Source: Maribacter sp. 4G9
Lineage (GTDB): Bacteria; Bacteroidota; Bacteroidia; Flavobacteriales; Flavobacteriaceae
Direction of reading: 5' to 3'
Assembly: GCF_002742265.1 (NCBI RefSeq)
Contig: NZ_MDGL01000149.1
Coordinates: 140,209-204,208, forward strand
Length of the DNA: 64,000 bases
Shown here piece after piece: positions 10,201 to 18,195 of this stretch. The notes under the pieces are model-generated. The model saw only the letters and a program-made list of their open reading frames with translations, was not told the origin of the DNA and searched no databases. The translations under genes and the position numbers were made by a program. Within the stretch, counting starts at the first letter, position 1. Every line of letters begins with the position of its first letter.

Positions 10201-10386
10201 GCCTCCAGTTGTACCCATATAATAGGTCATGGGATCATTCACCACGCCGGAGGCCGTAACCGAACGCCCACCTCTAAAAGGTCCTATATTGCGGTATTTC
10301 ATGGGTTTGAAATACTCATTTGCCGATTGGGCAAAAGTGGCACTGCACGCGAGCAGCGTCAATAATACTAGATATTTGCTTTTCAT
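7258..10386 (-). CDS. VPS10/sortilin-like secreted beta-propeller protein, copy 1
   Basis: Large exported protein of 1042 aa with a signal peptide ([13 protein letters not shown]). The first 750 residues carry many BNR/Asp-box repeats of form S-D-G-TW ([32 protein letters not shown]), the signature of sialidase/VPS10 propellers. The C-terminal 250 residues hold a beta-sandwich-like part ([23 protein letters not shown]) and a helical coiled-coil-like tail. Such proteins are often annotated as glycosyl hydrolase, but no catalytic residues can be assigned, so I infer only an envelope or secreted propeller. The protein at 10910-14047 is a paralogue on the same strand. Confidence 0.85.
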   Translation of the reverse strand: MKSKYLVLLTLLACSATFAQSANEYFKPMKYRNIGPFRGGRSVTASGVVNDPMTYYMGTTGGGLWKTETAGQKWVNISDGYFKTGSVGAIAVSKSNPNILYCGMGEHAPRGVMTSYGDGVYKSTDAGKTWQHLGLEKTQHISRIIIHPTNPDIVYVAAQGALFEGNPERGIYKSVDGGKTWKNTLFVNNLTGAVELSMDANYPEIMYAAMWEHQRKPNIVISGGEGSGLYKSTDAGETWKKIHEGLPEEKGKMAISVSPVNSNKVYALIESDSNADKGGLFVSNDAGESWTMVSGDNRLVQRAWYYIEVFTDPNDEDTVYVLSANMFRSEDGGKTWETIDVPHGDTHDLWINPDNSKNMVMADDGGATITFDYGETWSAQDNMPTAQFYRISVDNLFPYNIYGGQQDNTSVRIASLSLGRGGITKEDWTYSAGGESAFLAFDPDNPRYVLGGSYLGTIEVLDTETKSSTNIMAAPIQYLGREARNMKYLYNWNAPIIGSIHEPGTYYHGAQLVLRTRDMGVSWEEISPDLTRDIDAKQGNGGGPYTNEAVGAENYGTLAYLIESPHEKGVFWTGSDDGLVHITKNGGETWENVTPKGLSECLINAIEVSPHDPATAYIATTRYKFNDYTPALYKTTDYGKTWTNISAGIPYGAFTRVVREDENKKDLLYAGTELGMYISWNGGKAWEPFQLNLPVTPVLDLKVHRGDLIVATSGRSFWILDNINAISQYEPAKKGLKLLKPSAAYAGSWGSPMSSNSKELTATDAFDGVNPAKGMVLYYELPKLKDSTKISMEIRDSKGKLIRSFSSEKDKDYIPHNGGGAPPSPVLPKNEGLNRFVWDMGHTIVPGIPGVYIEANFRGHDAIPGTYTIALKVDDEMVSTKGEIKAIPTIEMKPGQFEEYDAFMTDMEQKITEMHTMVNSLFKVQNKLKAVLTDLDDEALKSKGEALLEKMKVWDADMVQRKSQAYDDVENFPNKFTAEYLFLLNQTSGSIPRVNKSNLDRKQELDQQWIPLKARGEALFNTDIPAYNKALWEAGIGALNPK

Positions 10387-10460
10387 TTTACGTAATTGGT
10401 TTACTCCTTTTTCGAGTTCTATTTTTATCGACTTGTGTTAGTTTAAGATCCGTGAACCAA

Positions 10461-10488
10461 AGCTTCTCGACTCCGCTCGAAGTGACAG
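10461..10488. repeat. Dispersed palindromic repeat, left flank of GIY-YIG gene
   Basis: A 28-bp element with core CTTCTCGACTCCGCTCGAAG starts its left edge 12 bp beyond the stop of the GIY-YIG gene. It matches 10871-10898 in 26 of 28 positions in the same orientation. The core is self-complementary (TCGA...TCGA), as in REP-like elements. Confidence 0.75.
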
Positions 10489-10499
10489 TTGTAGTTCAG

Positions 10500-10811
10500 T
10501 TAGTCCTTATTCTTAAAATTGGTTTCATTTTTACATACTGAGAATAACCTTAATAAATCATAGTCCCCATTTGCTAATGCCATTTTCTTCGCCCTACTCC
10601 ATTTCTTTATTCTCTTTTCAAATTTTTCCGCTTGTTCAAATTGCATAAATTCTTGATGCCATATGATAACAACAGGTCGGCGTCTAGAAGTGTATGAATT
10701 ATCGTTCAAACCGTAGTTGTGTTCTCTTGTTCGTCTTTCTAAATCATTGGTTAAACCTATGTAAATGCTTTGATCAGCACATTGCGCCATATAAACATAA
10801 TAATATCGCAT
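10500..10811 (-). CDS. Small GIY-YIG nuclease family protein
   Basis: Single-domain GIY-YIG endonuclease-fold protein of 103 aa. Visible are the first strand YYVYMAQC (the GIY equivalent), YIGLTNDLERRTREHN with the YIG motif and catalytic-type Arg, and the later helix EKRIKKWSRAKK. Small stand-alone GIY-YIG proteins are common in Bacteroidetes and their function is not established; UvrC and homing nucleases share the fold. The ORF is closely bracketed by copies of a palindromic repeat (10461-10488 and 10834-10898) and sits between two paralogous VPS10-like genes, which suggests that it and its flanks form a mobile or formerly mobile unit of about 440 bp. Confidence 0.88.
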   Translation of the reverse strand: MRYYYVYMAQCADQSIYIGLTNDLERRTREHNYGLNDNSYTSRRRPVVIIWHQEFMQFEQAEKFEKRIKKWSRAKKMALANGDYDLLRLFSVCKNETNFKNKD

Positions 10812-10833
10812 TTAACCTATTTAAAACTAAAAG

Positions 10834-10898
10834 ACTGTCAGGTCGAGCGTAGTCGAGACCCATGTTCCGGGGCTTCTCGACTCCGCTCGAAGAGACAG
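10834..10898. repeat. Paired palindromic repeat (hairpin), right flank of GIY-YIG gene
   Basis: An inverted copy (10834-10860, CTGTCAGGTCGAGCGTAGTC then GAGACCC) faces a direct copy (10871-10898, GGCTTCTCGACTCCGCTCGA then AGAGACAG) across about 10 bp, so the whole element can fold into one long imperfect hairpin. The direct copy is almost identical to the element at 10461-10488. It starts 23 bp upstream of the GIY-YIG ATG and ends 12 bp before the second VPS10-like gene's stop codon. Confidence 0.75.
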
Positions 10899-10909
10899 GT
10901 GCCTTTTAT

Positions 10910-13900
10910 TTAGTCCTCTAAAAACAAATAATTCAATTTTAAGTCATTGAAAGCGGCATTGAACGCTTTGAGCTCATCAGACATCACCGCATCAAACTTG
11001 TCCAATTCCTTGTTGATAGCAGCTGTGAGCTCATTCTTAACGGCAATGTCCTGTTCCGTGGGAGGAAAGTCGTCAATGGCGACCAGACTGTTCAAATGTC
11101 CCAATTTGTTGGTCAACTTAATGGGGAAATTCAATGGATCTTGCCTACTCCTATTCTTGGTCTGGTACAAAGCCTTCTCGACCTCGCCCAAGCTTTCCTT
11201 CATTTTTTTGGCCTTTTCGATAAGCTCTTTGGTAGACTCGTTATCCGCATATTGCTTGCTAAAAGCATCCAACTGTGCGGTGACATTCCTAATCTTTTCT
11301 ATGGATTTATGGGCCTTATCTATGGTCGTGTTGATATCGGTAATAAAATCATATTGCTTTTGCATATCGGCCACCGATGCCTCGGCTCTTGGGTCTGGAA
11401 CTATCTTGAAATCCTGCGTGCTAGTTGAACCGTTTACGTTCAAATGAACCTTGTAGTTTCCGGGAACCGCCTTGGGACCATCCAAATTGGCCCACCAGAG
11501 TATCATGCCGTCCAATAATTTGGCTCCTTTGCCCCGAGTGTCCCAAACAAAGGTATTGCCCCCCTTTTTTACCTCTAGTTTTTGGTCCTTTTCCTTCGTA
11601 AAGTTATTATAGGTGGCCAAGGTATCCCCGGCCATGGAGGTATAGGTTAGATGTACACTATCCTTTTCGCTGAGATTCTTTAAATAAAAATGAGTCACCA
11701 CACCGTTAGGGTGGTTTTGTCCCGACGTCTTGGAAGGTCTGCTAGATGCCCTCCCTTTAGTACGATAGGAATCTTTTGGCTTGTAAAGAATTTGTTCAGA
11801 GGATTTTTTACCTTCCTCCAATTGATGCAATACGGTTAGATCATCGATCATCCAAAGACTTCTCCCTTGGGTGGCCACGATTAGATTATCGTCCTTGATG
11901 GTCAAATCCGTAATGGGCACAATTGGTAGGTTCATTTGGAAGGAATTCCAGTTGGCACCATCATCAAAGGAAATATACATTCCTGTTTCCGTTCCTGCAT
12001 ATAACAACCCTTTTCTTTTGGGGTCTTCCCGAACCACCCGGGTAAAATGTTCTTCATTTATCCCATTGGTAATTTTAGTCCAAGTCTGGCCATAATCCGT
12101 TGTTTTATATAAATAGGGCTGGAAATCACCCAGTTTATAACGGGTTGCTGCTACATAACAAGTACCCTCATCAAAAGCGGAAGGTTCAATGCTATTGATC
12201 ATGTTCCACTCCGGCATATTGGATGGGGTAACATTTTCCCAAGTTTCGCCCCCGTTCTTAGAAATGTGGATCAGTCCGTCATCGCTACCCACCCAAAGCA
12301 AGCCTTCCTTTAACGGACTTTCATTGGCGGTAAAGATGGTACAGTAGTATTCAACACTTGTATTATCTTGGGTAATGGGCCCACCACTAGAACCTAACTT
12401 GGTAGGGTCGTTTCTGGTAAGATCCCCACTCAACACCTCCCAACTCTGACCTTCATTGGTGGTCATGTGCACTTGATTGGAAAAGGTGTATAATTTGTTG
12501 GGGTTATGCCTACTGAATAAAATTGGGAAATTCCACTGAAAACGATATTTCATTGCCTCGGCACCAGCACCCATGGGGTTGTCGGGCCATACGTTGATGC
12601 CCCTAACGGTACCTTTTTCATGGTTCACGCGGGTAAGGAAGCCATCGTAACTACCACCGTAAACGATATCATCATTCTCCGGGTCTACGGCGATCCAAGC
12701 GGATTCCCCTCCTGCGGTTTCCTCCCAATCGTCCTCCGTGATGGCGGAACCATCGCTTCTGTGATTGACACGAAGTGTGGAATTATCCTGTTGCGCCACA
12801 TAAATTCGGTATGGAAAATGATTGTCCGTAGTCACCCTGTAGTACTGTGCCGTAGGTTGGTTGTAATAGGTACTCCAGGTCTCCCCGCCGTCATAGGAAA
12901 TTTGCGCACCCCCGTCATCACCAATGATCATTCGCTGACCGTTCTCAGGCGATATCCAAAGATCATGATGGTCGCCATGCGGGGCGTTAAAGGACTTAAA
13001 AGTCTTACCTCCGTCCATGGATTTGTGATAGCTTACGTTCAAAACATAGACGACATCGGCATCCTGGGTATCTGCATACACACGGGTATAATACCATGCC
13101 CTTTGTCTCAAATTACGATCACTATTGACCAAGGACCATTTTTTACCACCGTCTTCGGAACGATACAAACCGCCCTTTTCCTTATTTTCGACAATGGCCC
13201 AAACCCTCTCCGAATTCTTGGGTGATACAGCTACCCCTATGATTCCCAAGGTATCTTGTGGAAAACCTTCGTTCTTGGATATCTCAGTCCACGTTTCACC
13301 ACTGTCCGTACTTTTCCAAAGAGCGGAACCTTCCCCTCCACTGCTTAAACTGTATGGGGTTCTTTGGGCTCTCCAAGTGGAAGCATACAAAATCCTTGGG
13401 TTGTTTGGATCAAAGGTCAAATCGACCGCACCCGCCTGTTCGTTTACGAAAAGGACTTGTTTCCAGGAGGCACCACCATCGGTACTTTTATAGATACCTC
13501 TTTCTTTTGTCGGCTTATAAATATCTCCCAATACCGCTGCGTATACGGTGTTATAATCGGTTGGATGCACCCTTATTCTTGGTACATGCCTGCTTTTTTC
13601 CAAACCGGCCTTTTCCCAAGTTTTACCGCCATTTACGGTTTTCCAAATGCCATACCCTGAAGAAACGTTACCTCTTAGGGTCTTTTCGCCACCGCCCACA
13701 TAGATTACATTCGGGTCGCTTTTCGCCACCTCCACTGCACCGATACTTCCACCAAAATAACCATCGGATATGTTTTCCCAGGTACGGCCGCCATCCAAGG
13801 TCTTCCAGACTCCGCCACCGGTAGCCCCAAAATAAAATAGATTGGGCTCTCCCGGCACGCCTGTGACCGCAGCCGATCTTCCCCCACGATAAGGACCTAT

Positions 13901-14047
13901 GCTACGATATTCAAGGCTGGAATACAATTCCTGCGGATATGAAACTTCAACACTTTTTGATTTGTTTCTACGCTGTCCTTCCGTTGTAATGGGCAGCAAT
14001 AATAGGAAAAGGGCCATGAGGCCCGTAAAGGAGTAATTGGATTTCAT
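10910..14047 (-). CDS. VPS10/sortilin-like secreted beta-propeller protein, copy 2
   Basis: Paralogue of the 7258-10386 product, 1045 aa, with a signal peptide (LMALFLLLLPITTEGQ) and an N-terminal propeller with many Asp-box repeats (STDGGASWKQ, STDSGETWTE, SEDGGKKWSL, SYDGGETWST, TTDYGQTWTK). Shared landmarks with copy 1 include YRSIGPYRGGRSA ([13 protein letters not shown] in copy 1), QRAWYY, PHGDHHDLWI and LLWVGSDDGLIHISKNGGETW. The C-terminal quarter is again a beta domain plus helices. Divergence along the whole length suggests an old duplication. Function is unknown; the 'glycosyl hydrolase' label used for such proteins is not supported by visible catalytic residues. Confidence 0.85.
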   Translation of the reverse strand: MKSNYSFTGLMALFLLLLPITTEGQRRNKSKSVEVSYPQELYSSLEYRSIGPYRGGRSAAVTGVPGEPNLFYFGATGGGVWKTLDGGRTWENISDGYFGGSIGAVEVAKSDPNVIYVGGGEKTLRGNVSSGYGIWKTVNGGKTWEKAGLEKSRHVPRIRVHPTDYNTVYAAVLGDIYKPTKERGIYKSTDGGASWKQVLFVNEQAGAVDLTFDPNNPRILYASTWRAQRTPYSLSSGGEGSALWKSTDSGETWTEISKNEGFPQDTLGIIGVAVSPKNSERVWAIVENKEKGGLYRSEDGGKKWSLVNSDRNLRQRAWYYTRVYADTQDADVVYVLNVSYHKSMDGGKTFKSFNAPHGDHHDLWISPENGQRMIIGDDGGAQISYDGGETWSTYYNQPTAQYYRVTTDNHFPYRIYVAQQDNSTLRVNHRSDGSAITEDDWEETAGGESAWIAVDPENDDIVYGGSYDGFLTRVNHEKGTVRGINVWPDNPMGAGAEAMKYRFQWNFPILFSRHNPNKLYTFSNQVHMTTNEGQSWEVLSGDLTRNDPTKLGSSGGPITQDNTSVEYYCTIFTANESPLKEGLLWVGSDDGLIHISKNGGETWENVTPSNMPEWNMINSIEPSAFDEGTCYVAATRYKLGDFQPYLYKTTDYGQTWTKITNGINEEHFTRVVREDPKRKGLLYAGTETGMYISFDDGANWNSFQMNLPIVPITDLTIKDDNLIVATQGRSLWMIDDLTVLHQLEEGKKSSEQILYKPKDSYRTKGRASSRPSKTSGQNHPNGVVTHFYLKNLSEKDSVHLTYTSMAGDTLATYNNFTKEKDQKLEVKKGGNTFVWDTRGKGAKLLDGMILWWANLDGPKAVPGNYKVHLNVNGSTSTQDFKIVPDPRAEASVADMQKQYDFITDINTTIDKAHKSIEKIRNVTAQLDAFSKQYADNESTKELIEKAKKMKESLGEVEKALYQTKNRSRQDPLNFPIKLTNKLGHLNSLVAIDDFPPTEQDIAVKNELTAAINKELDKFDAVMSDELKAFNAAFNDLKLNYLFLED

Positions 14048-14173
14048 TTTCAGTTCTTTGAATTAGTCGACTCTAAATTTAAGAAAAGCTTTTAATTCAA
14101 CTTAGGATAAAATGTAAAAAGAACTGGAATTTAATGAGCATCCTATTCTAATGCAAAATCATCAGAAACATAT

Positions 14174-15283
14174 TCAATCCAAAAACTCCAGGCAAACCGG
14201 ATTGGGCAAAGCCATTTCTTCCAGAAATTCTAAGGCGCCTTGCTCTTGATTTCTTTTGAAAACAACAATATTGCTGCTTTTTTGGTTCGCCACCAATAAA
14301 AATCTACCACTTGGGTCTATAACAAAATTACGGGGCCAATCCCCTCTAACGGATTCCCTGCCCACCAGACTCAAGGAACCTGTTGCTTTGTCCACTTTAA
14401 AAATGACGATGGTCTGTTCGCCACGGTTGGAGCCATACAGGAATTTACCATCGGGGGACAAATGAATATCGGCAGAGTAACTCTCCCCCGAAAAATCTTG
14501 GGATAGTGTAGCATGTACTTCTTTTTCCACATAGCTCGAACCTTCCCTTTCAAATACGGTAATGGAGGAATTCAGTTCATTGATGACATACAGATACTTG
14601 CCATTTTGACCAAAAGTAAAATGCCTTGGCCCGGCTCCATCGGGTAGGTCAATGGAAGCTCGTTCGTGTGGAACATACATACCATTTGCCAATTTGTATC
14701 GCTTAACCGCAACCAATCCCAAATCGGCAATAAATAATCCATCTTTGATAAATTCAGCGGAATGAACATGAGAAACCTTAACTGTGTCTAGACTTTTATG
14801 ATCAATGATTTGTGGATTGCCTTGTAAACTTCCAGAATCGTCCAAATCAAAAATAGTGGCACTACCACCGGTATAACTGGAAACAGCCAAATTTTTACCA
14901 TCATCTGAAACAGCAATATGACATGGATGGGCACCCACGGTAGCCACACCCCCTTTTTGAACAAGCTTACCATTTATGAGCTCATAGGCCGTGACGCCTC
15001 CTGAATTATTTTCAAAGGAATCCGTTTCAAGCACGGAGTAGAGGATAGAATTATCCGGGGCGAATTTTATGTAGGATGGATTTTCAATGGTTGCCGCCAA
15101 TTGTTTGTCCGTAAGGGCTCCCGTATTGACATTGAACGTAAATTTATAGATCCCTTTACTCTCACCATTCGTATAAGTCCCTACATATAAATTGTACATA
15201 GCTTGTTCTGTATTGGTATTACATCCCATCAAAGAAAGCATGCTTAAGCATAGCATGATAATTCTCAATTTTTTCATTTGCAC
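14174..15283 (-). CDS. Lactonase-family (YbhE/6-phosphogluconolactonase-like) lipoprotein
   Basis: Seven-bladed beta-propeller of the lactonase family, 369 aa. It starts with a lipoprotein signal (LRIIMLCLSMLSLMGCNTN; lipobox LMGC), so it should be lipid-anchored, unlike cytoplasmic E. coli Pgl. Typical repeats are LYVGTYTNGESKGIYKF, GAHPCHIAVSDDGKNLAVSSYTGGS, HVHSAEFIKDGLFIADLGL, GPRHFTFGQNGKYLYVINELNSS and WPRNFVIDPSGRFLLVANQKS. Because of the export signal, a pentose-phosphate role is doubtful; hydrolysis of another sugar lactone or muconolactone is possible. A small membrane-protein gene lies 54 bp upstream on the same strand. Confidence 0.88.
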   Translation of the reverse strand: MQMKKLRIIMLCLSMLSLMGCNTNTEQAMYNLYVGTYTNGESKGIYKFTFNVNTGALTDKQLAATIENPSYIKFAPDNSILYSVLETDSFENNSGGVTAYELINGKLVQKGGVATVGAHPCHIAVSDDGKNLAVSSYTGGSATIFDLDDSGSLQGNPQIIDHKSLDTVKVSHVHSAEFIKDGLFIADLGLVAVKRYKLANGMYVPHERASIDLPDGAGPRHFTFGQNGKYLYVINELNSSITVFEREGSSYVEKEVHATLSQDFSGESYSADIHLSPDGKFLYGSNRGEQTIVIFKVDKATGSLSLVGRESVRGDWPRNFVIDPSGRFLLVANQKSSNIVVFKRNQEQGALEFLEEMALPNPVCLEFLD

Positions 15284-15337
15284 AAAAAATTTACCTAAAT
15301 GTAGTCACTTCTTGTGAAATCGACATAGCCCTAGAAA

Positions 15338-15475
15338 CTAAGTATCGATTTTGGAATGCGTTTCTCGTTTCTTGTACGCGCGATATTCTTTGGACGATTT
15401 TTTCAAATCGATGATGGCAAGCACCATGAGAATTAACAACACTAATGAAACTACGACTAAAACTATGTACAACAT
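15338..15475 (-). CDS. Small single-span membrane protein (45 aa)
   Basis: Short ORF between the MATE gene and the lactonase gene on the same strand, starting at 15475. It encodes MLYIVLVVVSLVLLILMVLA as an N-terminal hydrophobic span, then a basic cytoplasmic tail containing DLKKSSKEYRAYKKRETHSK. An AAAGGA stretch lies upstream of the ATG. The sharp division into a hydrophobic helix and a Lys/Arg-rich tail is typical of real membrane microproteins. The overlapping longer frame on this strand (15291-15521) lacks such structure. Function unknown; no family recognised. Confidence 0.6.
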   Translation of the reverse strand: MLYIVLVVVSLVLLILMVLAIIDLKKSSKEYRAYKKRETHSKIDT

Positions 15476-15515
15476 GGGGGATGTATTTCCTTTTTAGACC
15501 CCAAATGATGTGAAA

Positions 15516-15546
15516 TGTCACTATTTAATTCAAATTAAATAGGACA
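15516..15546. other. AT-rich hairpin between MATE gene and small membrane protein
   Basis: CTATTTAATT-CA-AATTAAATAG is a perfect 10-bp inverted repeat, extended outward by TGTC/GACA with one bulged base. It lies between the MATE stop (15583) and the 45-aa ORF start (15475). There is no T run on the minus strand, so it may be a processing or operator site rather than a terminator. Confidence 0.4.
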
Positions 15547-15582
15547 TAAGTCCCCTAAGAATAGAAGACAATTATTCCCGCC

Positions 15583-16959
15583 TTACACCAATGTTGTCTT
15601 AATTTCCCGTCTCAAAAAATAGCCTGTGACGATTGTTGCCAACACATCGGCAATAGGAAAGGAAATCCAAACACCCAGTTCCCCATAAACTTTGGGTAAA
15701 ATCAGGATTAATGGGATAAAGAAAAAACCTTGTCTGGAAAGGGTGAGCAACAGTGCGGGTATGGCCTTCCCTATAGCTTGAAAATAGGCCGCCCCTATTA
15801 ACTGTAATGCTATTATTGGGGTTGCCGCAAAAACCCAACGCATGGCATTTGGGGCATTTTCCATGACAAAGGCATTTGTTTCCAAATCATGGGCAGACAT
15901 GCCAGGTTTATCGCTAAGGAAGAGTGCGGTAATGGCCTCTGGGAATATCATAAGACCTATGAAAACCACGGTGGCCAAAACAGAGGCATAGGTAATGGCC
16001 GTATTAATCGATTTTCGTACCCTTTGGTATTTTTTAGCCCCATAATTGAATCCGGCTATGGGCAAAAATGCTTGGGTTACCCCAAATACAGGGAAAAGGG
16101 CAAACATCAACATTCTACCGATGATAGCATATACCGCCACCATGGCTTCGCCACCAAGGGTGAAAAGAATGTTGTTCATGATCAAATAGATAATACTTAC
16201 TACCGCCTGCCTTGCCAGTGTCACAAAACCAAGAGAACCTATTTCCCCTACAACAGGAACATTCAATCCTAAATGCTTCCATTGGACTTTCATTTCTGAG
16301 TATTGCGAGAAGAAAAAGTATCCTACGTATAAAAAACACAAAACATAGCCTATTGTAGTGGCCCAAGCGGCACCGGCCATCCCCCAATCAAAAACATAAA
16401 TAAACACATAGTCCATGAGTAGGTTTCCTACAGAGGGTATGATCATGGCTATCATGGCGAATTTTGGTTTGCCCTCCGCCCTTATAACGGTATTCCCCAT
16501 CATACAAAGTGCCAAAAAAGGTACTCCGTACAGCACAATGGTATAGTAGACCTTGGCCGGATCGTATATTGCTCCTTTACCCCCAAAAGCGGGAATGATG
16601 GACTCCAACAAGGAAAGCCCCATAACTACCATCGTTATGGTGATACCCAACGTAAGGGTGATTTGGTTCCCAAAAGTGGTAAAGGCCTTTTCCTTATCAT
16701 CAGCCCCAAGAGCTCTTGAGATGATACTCGATCCACCTACACCAATGGCCATACCCAGAGCTCCTATAAAAAATGATACCGGCAGTACCACGTTTATGGC
16801 CGCTATGGCAATGGAACCGATCCAGTTTCCCACAAAAATGGAATCGACCAATACGTTCAATGACATCACAAGAATTCCAATACTGGCAGGCACTGCCTGG
16901 GCTACCAAGAGTTTTCCTATGGGCTGTTTACCCAATTCTTCCGATGTGAATTTGGCCAT
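15583..16959 (-). CDS. MATE-family multidrug efflux transporter
   Basis: Inner-membrane antiporter of 458 aa, the usual MATE length, with about 12 hydrophobic spans. Family marks include the N-terminal GKLLVAQAVPASIGILVMSLNVLVDSIFVGNWIG, the SSIISRALGADDKEKA loop after helix 2, and the pseudo-repeat in the second half (VYAIIGRMLMFALFPVFGVTQAFLPIAGFNYGAKKYQRV). It should export cationic compounds or metabolites using a Na+ or H+ gradient. It follows hemH by 40 bp on the same strand, so it may be co-transcribed; a link to porphyrin export is only speculation. Confidence 0.9.
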   Translation of the reverse strand: MAKFTSEELGKQPIGKLLVAQAVPASIGILVMSLNVLVDSIFVGNWIGSIAIAAINVVLPVSFFIGALGMAIGVGGSSIISRALGADDKEKAFTTFGNQITLTLGITITMVVMGLSLLESIIPAFGGKGAIYDPAKVYYTIVLYGVPFLALCMMGNTVIRAEGKPKFAMIAMIIPSVGNLLMDYVFIYVFDWGMAGAAWATTIGYVLCFLYVGYFFFSQYSEMKVQWKHLGLNVPVVGEIGSLGFVTLARQAVVSIIYLIMNNILFTLGGEAMVAVYAIIGRMLMFALFPVFGVTQAFLPIAGFNYGAKKYQRVRKSINTAITYASVLATVVFIGLMIFPEAITALFLSDKPGMSAHDLETNAFVMENAPNAMRWVFAATPIIALQLIGAAYFQAIGKAIPALLLTLSRQGFFFIPLILILPKVYGELGVWISFPIADVLATIVTGYFLRREIKTTLV

Positions 16960-16999
16960 AGGCCTGATTTATTGAATTTTAATAAAAGTGTGGTCAACC

Positions 17000-18034
17000 T
17001 TAGTGGTGAGGTAAAACCCCTACCTTTTGCCATTCCTCGATCCATTGCGCCATCAAGGAGACCCAAGCATCATTGTCATTTAAACAAGGTATGTGTTTGT
17101 AGGCTTCTCCCCCAGCTTCCATAAACTGGTGTTTCCCTTCCATGGCGATTTCCTCCAAAGTTTCCAGACAATCCGCCACAAAAGCCGGGGTAACCACCGC
17201 CAATTTCTTCTTACCTTCTTTTGGAAATCTTTCAAACTCAAAATCCGTGTAGGGTTTTAACCAAGGATCGTTGGGCAAACGTGATTGAAAGGACACGCTT
17301 ACTTTATCTTCCGGTAGGTTCATCTGGTTACGGACCAGTTCGGTCATTTTATAACATTGGTGGCGATAACAGGTATGGTGCGCTACGGAATTTGTATGGC
17401 AACAGGAACCATCAATTTTACAATGGAACTTGGTTGGGTCTGATTTTCGGATGTGCCGTTCCGGAATTCCGTGATAGGAAAACAGAATATGGTCATATTC
17501 AAAATCCTTCAAGCCCTCTTTTATGGAATCTGAAAGAACCCTAATATAATCGGTGTTTTTATAAAAAGCAGGTAATGTCGTGATTTTCATTTCAGGAAAA
17601 GATGCATCCTGCACTTCCAGGACCTTGACCACAACAGTTTCATAAGAGGACATGGCATAATGCGGATAAAGCGGTACCAATAAAACCTGATCTACACCTT
17701 TATCCTTTAACTCCTGAAGGGCACCTTTAATGGTCATGCTCCCATATCGCATGCCCAGAGCCACTGGAAGTTCCGTTTGTTGGCGGAGCTTATCCGTAAA
17801 CCGTTCTGAAAGGACAATCAAAGGGGAACCTTCTTCCCACCAAATCTTGGAATAGGCCTCGGCCGATTTTTTAGGTCGGGTTTGCAAAATGATACCCCGC
17901 ACGATGATATTCCGCAACACTTTTGGAACATCTATAACGCGTTCGTCCATAAGAAACTCGTCCAAATATGGTTTTACGTCCTTTGCGGTGGGACTATCAG
18001 GGGATCCCAAATTAACCAGTAAAACTCCTTTCAT
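17000..18034 (-). CDS. hemH: Ferrochelatase
   Basis: Inserts Fe2+ into protoporphyrin IX to make protoheme, the last step of the pathway. At 344 aa it has normal length. The start MKGVLLVNLGSPDSPTAKDVKPYL is diagnostic. Catalytic His188 is in FSYHGIPERHIRKSDP, and the loop SFQSRLPNDPWLKPYT is also conserved. A Cys-rich segment, GSCCHTNSVAHHTCYRHQC, follows the catalytic motif; it is common in Bacteroidetes enzymes and may bind metal (inference). It is transcribed away from the MscS gene, probably from the -7 box at 18059-18066, and the MATE gene follows. It completes the heme route with hemJ and the hemA-hemB cluster. Confidence 0.96.
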   Translation of the reverse strand: MKGVLLVNLGSPDSPTAKDVKPYLDEFLMDERVIDVPKVLRNIIVRGIILQTRPKKSAEAYSKIWWEEGSPLIVLSERFTDKLRQQTELPVALGMRYGSMTIKGALQELKDKGVDQVLLVPLYPHYAMSSYETVVVKVLEVQDASFPEMKITTLPAFYKNTDYIRVLSDSIKEGLKDFEYDHILFSYHGIPERHIRKSDPTKFHCKIDGSCCHTNSVAHHTCYRHQCYKMTELVRNQMNLPEDKVSVSFQSRLPNDPWLKPYTDFEFERFPKEGKKKLAVVTPAFVADCLETLEEIAMEGKHQFMEAGGEAYKHIPCLNDNDAWVSLMAQWIEEWQKVGVLPHH

Positions 18035-18058
18035 TACCTAAAATTGAATTATGAACTG

Positions 18059-18066
18059 CAAAAATA
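18059..18066 (-). promoter_or_regulatory. Putative -7 promoter element of hemH
   Basis: TATTTTTG on the minus strand matches the Bacteroidetes -7 consensus TAnnTTTG and lies 25 bp upstream of the hemH ATG. No good -33 TTTG is visible at 19-21 bp. Confidence 0.4.
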
Positions 18067-18195
18067 ACACTTGATATGCGATGATATTTTAATTTAGGGC
18101 ATTAGTTTTCTATACCACCATAAAGTCCGTCGATTTATTTCACTATTATTTTGTGGGCTACCAAATTTTAGTATGTTGTACCCAAACTTGGAGCT

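Noticed and set aside
10947..11447. Long open frames opposite the VPS10-like and katG genes (for example 10947-11447, 12620-13225, 8644-9141, 41565-42209 on plus)
   Set aside because: They lie antisense within strongly supported genes, show no domain pattern, and arise from the codon bias of the real genes.
7258..14047. Calling the two VPS10-like proteins sialidases
   Set aside because: Asp-box repeats alone are shared by many propellers; no sialidase catalytic Arg triad or Tyr/Glu pair could be assigned.
15291..15521. 76-residue minus-strand frame overlapping the 45-aa membrane protein
   Set aside because: Its peptide is rich in His/Arg/Ser without structure, whereas the overlapping frame gives a clear membrane protein.
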